Assembly (NCBI GenBank): GCA_900539455.1 | Contig: UQCD01000003.1 | Coordinates: 62,001 to 126,000, forward strand | Direction: 5' to 3' | Length of the DNA: 64,000 nt | Source: an uncultured Eubacteriales bacterium | GTDB lineage: Bacteria; Bacillota; Clostridia; Lachnospirales; Lachnospiraceae | Shown: positions 51,914 through 58,758 of the stretch, piece by piece | How positions within the stretch are numbered: position 1 is the stretch's first letter | Layout: each line of letters starts with the position of its first letter | Program-made: the position numbers and the translations under genes | The notes under the pieces: model-generated | Told to the model about the DNA's origin: nothing | The model's database searches: none | The model's input: only the letters and a program-made list of their open reading frames with translations

Positions 51914-51942
51914 AGTTTATGATTTTATGGCTGTTTTGTCAA
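51914..51942 (-). promoter_or_regulatory. Sigma-A promoter of valS
   Basis: Minus-strand TTGACA (plus 51937-51942), 17-bp spacer and TAAACT (plus 51914-51919). It yields a leader of about 440 nt covering the T-box and the hairpin insertion. Confidence 0.78.
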
Positions 51943-51952
51943 TGTATTTTTC

Positions 51953-51979
51953 ACATTTATTTTTTTCTCTCATATAGTA
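51953..51979 (+). promoter_or_regulatory. Candidate sigma-K promoter of dpaA-dpaB-asnB
   Basis: AC (51953-51954), a 16-nt spacer and CATATAGTA (51971-51979) match the sigma-K consensus AC-N16/17-CATAnnnTA exactly. The B. subtilis spoVF operon is sigma-K dependent, so the match is in the expected place. It starts about 10 bp beyond the divergent valS -35. Confidence 0.75.
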
Positions 51980-52008
51980 TCATATACCTTTTCCAAAGGA
52001 GTTATATA

Positions 52009-52803
52009 ATGGAATACTCTTTTTTAATTATAGATGGTGACAAAAGACAGACTGCTCTTTATGACTATTTAGTTAATAAACGCTGTACCTGCTCTTTTGT
52101 AAATATAGATGATTTAGATTTTAATGACAAACTAAAAGCCCACTCTGTAATAATTTGTCCTACTCCTTTTAAGGATTATAGCATTATTAAATCACTTCTT
52201 CCCAGCCAGACATTGGTTGGATATGGATTAAAGCCTGAATGTACTACATTATTAAAGGAAAACAAAATTAATTATATAGATTTATCCCAAAATGATTACT
52301 TTGTATGGAACAATGGATATTTAACAGCTGAGGCAACCTTAGGCAGCATTATTACAACCATTCCATTTTCTATACTGGAAAGCAAATGCTTAATCTGTGG
52401 CTATGGAAACTGTGGCACTCATATTGCAACACTTATTTCAAAGCTTGGTGGTAATGTAACTATCTATGATAATGATAGCTCCACAGCACTTAAAGCCTGT
52501 GCTTTAAACTTTTCTACTATTACAAGCCTTGATATTAGAATTTCAAACTTTGATATTATTGTAAATACTGTGCCACACAACATATTTACATTCGATAATA
52601 TTCTCTATATTAATAATAATTGCTATATTTTTGACATATCCTCACCACCTTATGGATTTGAAAAAGTGTATAGGGACACCTCCTCAAAATACAACTTACT
52701 TCCAGGGCTTCCAGGAAAAAGCATGTCAAAATCTGCTGGAGAATTAATAGGAAAAACTATTTTAAATATTTTTAATAAGAAGGAGCAATCATATGAAGTA
52801 TGA
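52009..52803 (+). CDS. dpaA: Dipicolinate synthase subunit A (SpoVFA)
   Basis: 264-residue subunit of dipicolinate synthase, which makes the spore-core chelator dipicolinate in the mother cell from dihydrodipicolinate. The start is the ATG at 52009, with CAAAGGAGTTATATA; the longer in-frame upstream reading has no site. The N-terminal domain (SFLIIDGDKRQTALYDYL) is followed by an NAD(P)-binding fold with CLICGYGNCGTHIATL. It is shorter than the Bacillus protein (about 297 residues). The stop overlaps dpaB by 11 bp. A sigma-K promoter precedes it. Confidence 0.93.
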   Translation: MEYSFLIIDGDKRQTALYDYLVNKRCTCSFVNIDDLDFNDKLKAHSVIICPTPFKDYSIIKSLLPSQTLVGYGLKPECTTLLKENKINYIDLSQNDYFVWNNGYLTAEATLGSIITTIPFSILESKCLICGYGNCGTHIATLISKLGGNVTIYDNDSSTALKACALNFSTITSLDIRISNFDIIVNTVPHNIFTFDNILYINNNCYIFDISSPPYGFEKVYRDTSSKYNLLPGLPGKSMSKSAGELIGKTILNIFNKKEQSYEV

Positions 52804-53434
52804 TTTTCATGATAAAAATATCGGTATTGCCTTAACAGGCTCATACTGCACCTACGAAAAGACCTTTAATGCCCTTAAAAAGCTAAAGGCTACTAATGCC
52901 AACCTTTACACTATATTTTCAAGCAATGCTTCTAATACCAGCAGCCGTTTTGGCAAGTGCGATGACTTTATTGCACTTGCAAAGGATATAACAGGCAAAA
53001 ATCCTATTGTAACCATTCCTGAGGCTGAACCTATCGGTCCTAAATCAATGCTTGATATTTTGGTAATTGCACCCTGTACAGGTAATACCTTATCTAAGCT
53101 GGCAAATGGCATTTCTGATACTCCTGTATTAATGGCTGCAAAATCTCATCTCAGAAACAACAAGCCTCTTGTAATATCTCTGTCTACCAATGACGCTTTA
53201 GGAATGAATTTGAAAAATATAGGAATACTACTTAATACCAAAAATATATATTTTGTACCTTTTGGTCAGGATAATTATATAAATAAGCCTAATTCTATGA
53301 TAGCTCATATTGATCTGCTTTGTGAAACCATTGATAACGCCCTAAGGTATAAACAATTACAGCCAGTTATTTTAAGTCCTTATGAGCTTATAGATACAAG
53401 GAATTGTAAATTAACCTCTAACGAATTAAAGTAA
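52793..53434 (+). CDS. dpaB: Dipicolinate synthase subunit B (SpoVFB)
   Basis: 213-residue flavoprotein subunit of the dipicolinate synthase. It has the flavodoxin-like opening NIGIALTGSYCTYEKTFNAL and PxGPKSMLDILVIAPCTGNTLSKLANGISDTP, typical of SpoVFB. It overlaps dpaA by 11 bp with AAGAAGGAGCAATCAT as its site and is followed 11 bp later by asnB. Many Clostridia lack this pair and use an EtfA-type route; its presence is a useful lineage marker. Confidence 0.94.
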   Translation: MKYDFHDKNIGIALTGSYCTYEKTFNALKKLKATNANLYTIFSSNASNTSSRFGKCDDFIALAKDITGKNPIVTIPEAEPIGPKSMLDILVIAPCTGNTLSKLANGISDTPVLMAAKSHLRNNKPLVISLSTNDALGMNLKNIGILLNTKNIYFVPFGQDNYINKPNSMIAHIDLLCETIDNALRYKQLQPVILSPYELIDTRNCKLTSNELK

Positions 53435-53445
53435 AGGAGTCAATC

Positions 53446-55308
53446 ATGTGTGGAATTGCAGGTTTTTATCAGAGTGGATTTGATTATTTAAAAGACGATG
53501 TATGGCAAAAACGCCTTATTAAAATGAAAGAATCCATCACTCATAGAGGACCAGATGATAATGATATATATTTATCTAAGCATATAGGTCTTGCACACAC
53601 ACGACTATCTATTATTGATTTAAAAAGTGGTCATCAGCCAATGCAAGCCTGCTATAATGGTCATCGTGGAACAATTTGCTACAATGGTGAAATATATAAT
53701 TATAAGAAGCTAAAAGCTGTACTGCTTTCCAGGGGAGCTGCCTTTAATACTGATTCTGATACAGAAGTTATTCTTATGGGTTACTTAATGTATGGCACCT
53801 CCTTCTTTCAATCCTTAAACGGCATTTTTGCCTTTGCCATATATGATGAGGCTACAGATGAATTAATTATTGCCAGGGACCATTTGGGAGTTAAACCTCT
53901 TTTTTATCAGGAAATGGCTACCTCCTTCGTTTTTGGTTCTGAGCCTAAGGCTCTTTTTGCCTACGGAATACTTCCCCGTCTAAATCAGGATAGCTTTAAG
54001 GAAATTCTAGGACTTGGTCCAGCTAAAACACCAGGGAATGGGGTCTATGTTAATATGAAGGAGCTGGTGGGTGGCAGTTACATTATTGTTAAGCCTTCTA
54101 CCACAGGCAGTTGTTATACAACTAAAACCAAATTTTTCTGGAAATTAACTGCCAAGGAAGTAACTGACAGCTATAATGAAGCATTATATAAAACCTCCTT
54201 TTTAATAAATGATTCCATTAAACAACAAATGATTTCTGATATACCTATTTGTACCTTTCTATCAGGAGGTCTTGACAGCAGCCTAGTATCAGCCATTTGT
54301 GCCAGAAATTTGTCTTATGAGAATAAAACGCTTTCCACCTTCTCTTTTGATTTTGTAAATAATCATACTAATTTTAAAGCAAACTCTTTTCAATCTAGTG
54401 AAGATAAACCTTTTGTAGATATTATGAAAAATCATATTAAAAGTAATCATTATTATCTCGAATGTAATAATGAAATTCAGGCTGATTACCTGTTAAAAGC
54501 AGTTGATGCAAGGGATTTTCCTTGTATGGCTGATGTAGAATCTTCATTATTGTACTTTTGTAGTCTGGTAAGCAAGCAAATAAAGGTTGCCTTAACTGGC
54601 GAATGTGCCGACGAAATATTTGGTGGTTATCCGTGGTTTCATAATCAAAGCCTTATGAATAAAGATAATTTCCCATGGTCCTATGATTTTGAGGCAAGAA
54701 GTGCTTTCTTAAAAGACGAAATCATTTCTATTTTAGACCTTGAAGCTTACTCAAGAGATGCCTATACAACTACTATTAATACAACGCCTCTTTTAACCAG
54801 TGATACCTTAGAGGATGCCTATTACAGAAAGGTTACCTACCTAAATGTTCAATGGTTTATGCAAACTCTTCTTTCCCGAATGGACAGAACAAGTATGTAT
54901 TCCGGACTTGAAGCAAGAGTACCTTTTGCCGATTACCGAATATTGGAATATGTCTACAACCTTCCTTGGGAATACAGATGTCACAATAATATTCATAAAA
55001 GTCTTCTGGTAGAAACCGGCAAAGCCTTACTTCCAACTGAAGTTTTATTTAGAAAGAAAAGTCCTTATCCTAAGACCTATGACCCTGCCTATGAGCAATT
55101 ATTGGCTAACCGACTAAGAGATATTTTAGCTGACAAAAATTCACCTTTATATGACTTAATAGATATTAAAAAGGTTAATACCTTTTTAGATGCACCAAAG
55201 GACTACGGAAAACCTTGGTATGGTCAGTTAATGGCTGGTCCTCAAATGATAGGGTACTTTATACAGTTAGACTACTGGCTAAGAAAATGCCATTACACCA
55301 TCGACTAA
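53446..55308 (+). CDS. asnB: Asparagine synthetase, glutamine-hydrolysing
   Basis: 620-residue enzyme. The class II glutaminase domain begins with the catalytic Cys2 (MCGIAGFYQ), with RLSIIDL and GEIYNYK motifs. The synthetase domain has the PP-loop FLSGGLDSSLVSA near residue 275 and GECADEIFGGYPWF. It is 11 bp after dpaB with a TAAAGGAG site, so it is in the dipicolinate transcript and should be made in the mother cell; B. subtilis AsnO is a known sporulation-associated paralogue. Amidase and synthetase residues look complete. Confidence 0.95.
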   Translation: MCGIAGFYQSGFDYLKDDVWQKRLIKMKESITHRGPDDNDIYLSKHIGLAHTRLSIIDLKSGHQPMQACYNGHRGTICYNGEIYNYKKLKAVLLSRGAAFNTDSDTEVILMGYLMYGTSFFQSLNGIFAFAIYDEATDELIIARDHLGVKPLFYQEMATSFVFGSEPKALFAYGILPRLNQDSFKEILGLGPAKTPGNGVYVNMKELVGGSYIIVKPSTTGSCYTTKTKFFWKLTAKEVTDSYNEALYKTSFLINDSIKQQMISDIPICTFLSGGLDSSLVSAICARNLSYENKTLSTFSFDFVNNHTNFKANSFQSSEDKPFVDIMKNHIKSNHYYLECNNEIQADYLLKAVDARDFPCMADVESSLLYFCSLVSKQIKVALTGECADEIFGGYPWFHNQSLMNKDNFPWSYDFEARSAFLKDEIISILDLEAYSRDAYTTTINTTPLLTSDTLEDAYYRKVTYLNVQWFMQTLLSRMDRTSMYSGLEARVPFADYRILEYVYNLPWEYRCHNNIHKSLLVETGKALLPTEVLFRKKSPYPKTYDPAYEQLLANRLRDILADKNSPLYDLIDIKKVNTFLDAPKDYGKPWYGQLMAGPQMIGYFIQLDYWLRKCHYTID

Positions 55309-55346
55309 AATTACTATATTTCCAACATAAAATAGAATATACAAAA

Positions 55347-55393
55347 AATGCTTGTGATTTAGCATCATAAAATATGTTTAAATCACAAGCATT
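55347..55393 (+). terminator. Intrinsic terminator of dpaA-dpaB-asnB
   Basis: Perfect 15-bp arms AATGCTTGTGATTTA (55347-55361) and TAAATCACAAGCATT (55379-55393) followed by AACTTTATTTTTAACTTT. Confidence 0.8.
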
Positions 55394-55485
55394 AACTTTA
55401 TTTTTAACTTTCTAAATTTTTAAATTGTTTTGTATCTTTTAACTATTCATAGCTTAAGTTTCTCTCTAGCCTTAAAGCTTGTTAT

Positions 55486-55920
55486 CTAAATACAATAGTT
55501 GTCAGCCTCTTCCATCTGCCACTCAACTAAATCAGCCAAGGTAATATTATCTACTACATCATTAATAGCCTTATTTAGTCTGTCCCATATTCTATAAGTA
55601 GCACAACCATCTATTTTGTCGCATCCCGGCTCATCATCTTCAACACAGGAAACTGGTGCTAATGACCCTTCAGTCAATCTTAAAATCATTCCCACTGTAT
55701 ATTCCTCTGGCTTTTTCTTTAACAAATATCCACCTTGTGGTCCTCTAACACTTTTTACAAAGCCTGCTCCATTTAAAATTGCGATAATCTGTTCTAAATA
55801 TTTATCTGAAATATGCTGTCTTGCTGATATATCTTTTATGCTTACTGGTTTTTCATTAGAATGGCAGGCAATATCAAGCATTAAAATCAAGGCATATCTG
55901 CCTTTTGTAGAAACTCTCAT
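55486..55920 (-). CDS. Rrf2 family transcriptional regulator
   Basis: 144-residue Rrf2/IscR-type regulator. The winged helix opens with MRVSTKGRYALILMLDIA, recognition region SIKDISARQHISDKYLEQIIAIL and wing VKSVRGPQGGYLL. Three cysteines in SCVEDDEPGCDKIDGC lie in the region where IscR-like proteins bind an Fe-S cluster; CymR-type members lack them. It is divergent from the nitroreductase gene across 138 bp and may control it or genes of Fe-S or sulfur metabolism. Confidence 0.92.
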   Translation of the reverse strand: MRVSTKGRYALILMLDIACHSNEKPVSIKDISARQHISDKYLEQIIAILNGAGFVKSVRGPQGGYLLKKKPEEYTVGMILRLTEGSLAPVSCVEDDEPGCDKIDGCATYRIWDRLNKAINDVVDNITLADLVEWQMEEADNYCI

Positions 55921-55996
55921 TATTACGGCTTCCTTTCATAATCAATTTTATATATTATTATAATTTATAAATCATACTTTTTCAATAGGATTTAAA

Positions 55997-56038
55997 TTGT
56001 GCTATTTTCTTTTTTATGCTATTATTTAGTAAACTAAA
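55997..56038 (+). promoter_or_regulatory. Nitroreductase promoter with overlapping palindrome
   Basis: TTGTGC (55997-56002), 17-bp spacer and TATTAT (56020-56025) with an upstream TGC. The inverted repeat TTTAGT-AA-ACTAAA (56025-56038) begins at the end of the -10, so a bound protein would block transcription. Confidence 0.55.
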
Positions 56039-56058
56039 TTATACGAGGTGACAATATT

Positions 56059-56592
56059 ATGGAATTACAAAATTGTATTGAAACTAGAAGAAGTGTCAGA
56101 GCCTTCAATGACAAGCCTATCTCTGACGAAGCTTTATCACAGCTTGTTGATGCTGCAAAATATGCACCTTCTTGGAAAAACACCCAGGTTACCCGCTATT
56201 ATGCCGTAAAATCTCCTGATGTTAAGGCTAAGGTTGTATCTGCACTTAACGAAAGAAATCACCCTGCTGCTTTATCAGCACCTATTTTAATAGTATGTAC
56301 TGTAGTTAAAAACCGTTCTGGTTACACAAGAGATGGTGAATTTGACTCTGCAAAGGGTAAAGGCTGGCAAATGTATGATTGTGGTCTTTCAAATATGCTA
56401 TTTACTCTAAAGGCAAATGAACTTGGCTTAGGCAGTGTAATTATGGGGCTTTATGATGAAGAAAAGCTTTCAGAGGCAATTAATGTACCAGATACAGAAG
56501 AAGTAATCTCAGTAATTGCTCTTGGCTGCTATGATGAAAAACCGGCTATGCCACCTCGCAAGGAAGTAGATGTCCTCCTTAAATTGTTATAA
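56059..56592 (+). CDS. Nitroreductase family protein
   Basis: 177-residue FMN-binding nitroreductase. The opening LQNCIETRRSVRAFNDKPISDEAL, the segment AKYAPSWKNTQVTRYYAV, the QMYDCGLSNMLFTLKANELGLGSVIMGLY block and EVISVIALGCYDEKPAMPPRK are typical. It probably forms a dimer with FMN at the interface and reduces nitro or quinone compounds. GAGGTGACAATATT is the ribosome binding site. Confidence 0.94.
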   Translation: MELQNCIETRRSVRAFNDKPISDEALSQLVDAAKYAPSWKNTQVTRYYAVKSPDVKAKVVSALNERNHPAALSAPILIVCTVVKNRSGYTRDGEFDSAKGKGWQMYDCGLSNMLFTLKANELGLGSVIMGLYDEEKLSEAINVPDTEEVISVIALGCYDEKPAMPPRKEVDVLLKLL

Positions 56593-56614
56593 TTTCTGTC
56601 GTAGTTTATATGAC

Positions 56615-56676
56615 AATAATGTCAGGCAATCCTATAGCCTTACTATATACACTGTATAGGATTGCCTGACATTATT
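56615..56676. terminator. Bidirectional terminator after the nitroreductase
   Basis: A perfect 22-bp inverted repeat (56615-56636 and 56655-56676), loop 18 nt. T-rich tracts flank both sides (TTTTAAATATTTTC on plus), so it can serve the convergent nitroreductase and lipoprotein genes. Confidence 0.8.
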
Positions 56677-56724
56677 TTAAATATTTTCTTTTATATTTGC
56701 CTATATTCTTATATTTTAAACTCT

Positions 56725-57264
56725 TTATTTGTCTAATATAGTTGATGAATAAGTAATTGATGTAATTTCATTATTTGCATCTACTACAAACTTAATCTTT
56801 GTTCCTTCTTTTTCATATACTAACATTCCCTGTTCTTCCTTGAAGCCATCACCATAAGCCTTTATCATATCGTCCTTAGTCTTGCCTATTGAAACACCTT
56901 CTGGAGTTGATACCATATCATCTTTAAAAATAACACCTGAGATATAATCCTTCCCTTCTAATTCGTAAGTATCTACCTCATAGCTGCCATATCCATACAT
57001 TTTATCTAAGCCTTCAAATGCACAGCTAGCTGCTTCAAAATAATTTTTAGGTTCACCTAAGGCTTTAATAATAGGAGCTGCCTCCATATCCATTCCAACC
57101 TTTACTCCATCAGCTTCAAAAATATAACCCTTTGCTTCATGGCTAACTGAGCTGTTATTTCCTGCAACAGTTGTAGTTTCCTTTGTGTCATCGCTGCCAC
57201 AGCCTGCCAAAGAAAGTGATGCAAGTGTAAGTGCTGCTACTATTGTAAAAATTCTTTTTTTCAT
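56725..57264 (-). CDS. Small lipoprotein
   Basis: 179-residue secreted lipoprotein I do not recognise. The signal peptide ends in a lipobox LAGC (Cys at about 22). A Ser/Thr/Asn-rich spacer leads to a beta-rich domain of about 135 residues (EADGVKVGMDMEAAPIIKALGEP... then KTKDDMIKAYGDGF), containing two related modules like those of BLIP/PepSY-type secreted proteins. It faces the fliD-like gene's 3-prime end on the same strand, with a terminator between. Confidence 0.75.
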   Translation of the reverse strand: MKKRIFTIVAALTLASLSLAGCGSDDTKETTTVAGNNSSVSHEAKGYIFEADGVKVGMDMEAAPIIKALGEPKNYFEAASCAFEGLDKMYGYGSYEVDTYELEGKDYISGVIFKDDMVSTPEGVSIGKTKDDMIKAYGDGFKEEQGMLVYEKEGTKIKFVVDANNEITSITYSSTILDK

Positions 57265-57298
57265 AAAAAATCTCCTTTAAAAAATAGATAAATCAAAA

Positions 57299-57335
57299 TG
57301 CTAGTACAAGTAGCACTGGCTACTTTATACTAGCA
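57299..57335 (-). terminator. Terminator of the FliD-like gene
   Basis: Arms TGCTAGTACAAGTAGC (57299-57314) and GCTACTTTATACTAGCA (57319-57335); one bulge. The minus-strand tail is TTTTGATTTATC. Confidence 0.7.
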
Positions 57336-57371
57336 CAATAGTTCAATTTAGTCTATCCCATAAAATATTTT

Positions 57372-58655
57372 TTACACATATCCGTTAAACATCATTCCAC
57401 TATATATAGATGTCATATAAACACTATTAAAGTTGTTTATTGGATTTTTATAGCTAATCAGCTTTTTATCTACATAAGCCATTGGATTAACAGAAATATT
57501 ATTTGCCTTGTTAAGTAAGGTTTTCTTAAAGGAACCTAAGCTTGCAAGACTATCCTTTAAATTTCCTTCATTTGCAGACTGAATAAGCAATGCTTCGTCT
57601 ACCTTTATCTTTCCGTCCCCGCCAACCTTAAAGCCTGCCGAGTCTAGGGAATCCTTGTAATATGAAGTAATACCTTTAATATCTCTGTAAAGTCTTTCTG
57701 CCTCATATCCATCACCTACTCTGTTTGCTGCCAAATCTACTAATGAATTATATTTTTCTATTAATTCATTGGCATTTTCAATAACAGCATCAAAATCCGG
57801 TTTAAGACCAATCACTACCTCAGCATCGTTTGTTTTCTTTAAATTTATTATATACTGTTTTGCAACAGTAAAGGTATTTGAAGAAGATGACTTTTCTATT
57901 CCATTAATTGTAAACTGGGCATTTGCAGGCTCTTTAGCAATCTTATCAATTCCCAGATATGAAACAGCGTCACCTGCTTCACTTAATTTATTGTTAGTAA
58001 TATTGAAAATCTTTCCATTATAATTTGTTATACCTGTACTATCAGACTTTATAGCTAATGCACTTCTATTTAAGCTATCCTCTACAACTGTAGCCTTTGC
58101 TCCAATATTTGACTTATTAATCAGCCTTGTCAATTTGTCCTGTACATCTCTATTGGTTTCGCCTGCTTTTACATTAAACTGAAACTCATAAGCATATTCA
58201 CCTATGGAAAAATCAAACGAATATGAGCCTTTTTTCATACCCATTTCATTTTGATTTAGGTAATTGCCTATATTTTCCTGACCTGTTGCCAATGATTGTA
58301 CCTTTATTCTAAGCTCTGTTGGTACTGTGTCAGGCTGGTCACTGCCAATATACTTTGCAGCAATGGTAGTATCATCACTAGATATTGCTTTCTTTTTAAG
58401 AAAGCCTGAATCAAGGTTTTCATTTTCGGATAATTCAGATGCTACATTTGAAATTGAACGGGCAATTTCTTTTAAATCAATAGCATACTTTTTAACATCT
58501 TCACTTTCAGATATTTTGTAAAGGGAAGAATTTTTATTTACCTTGACCATTCTATTATAAACATCACGCAGCTCACTCTTTTTATGAGTGTCATACTTGG
58601 ATGTTTCTTTTCCAACATAATTTGTCAGGTAATATGTATATGCACTGCTAACCAT
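57372..58655 (-). CDS. FliD-like (flagellar hook-associated 2-related) protein
   Basis: 427-residue protein with a FliD-type architecture. I start at the ATG at 58655, with AAGGAGGTGATTCAG just upstream; the longer frame has none. It opens with coiled helix (MVSSAYTYYLTNYVGKETSKYD), has a FliD-like central beta domain with ELRIKVQSLATGQENIGNYL, and ends in coiled regions (VIENANELIEKYNSLVDLAANRV, DGKIKVDEALLIQS). Cap proteins normally sit with fliS and hook genes; none is here. Function may be in a surface filament or in cell division of another kind. Confidence 0.72.
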   Translation of the reverse strand: MVSSAYTYYLTNYVGKETSKYDTHKKSELRDVYNRMVKVNKNSSLYKISESEDVKKYAIDLKEIARSISNVASELSENENLDSGFLKKKAISSDDTTIAAKYIGSDQPDTVPTELRIKVQSLATGQENIGNYLNQNEMGMKKGSYSFDFSIGEYAYEFQFNVKAGETNRDVQDKLTRLINKSNIGAKATVVEDSLNRSALAIKSDSTGITNYNGKIFNITNNKLSEAGDAVSYLGIDKIAKEPANAQFTINGIEKSSSSNTFTVAKQYIINLKKTNDAEVVIGLKPDFDAVIENANELIEKYNSLVDLAANRVGDGYEAERLYRDIKGITSYYKDSLDSAGFKVGGDGKIKVDEALLIQSANEGNLKDSLASLGSFKKTLLNKANNISVNPMAYVDKKLISYKNPINNFNSVYMTSIYSGMMFNGYV

Positions 58656-58711
58656 CTGAATCACCTCCTTGTTCAGATATAAGACGCGTAAAAATCCATT
58701 TCTACACATTA

Positions 58712-58740
58712 AGTATATAAAAAACTTACATTTATGTCAA
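58712..58740 (-). promoter_or_regulatory. Strong sigma-A promoter of the FliD-like gene
   Basis: Minus-strand TTGACA (plus 58735-58740), 17-bp spacer, TATACT (plus 58712-58717). A 50-nt leader follows. There is no sigma-D-like GCCGATAA. Confidence 0.82.
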
Positions 58741-58758
58741 GATTTTAGACTATATGTT

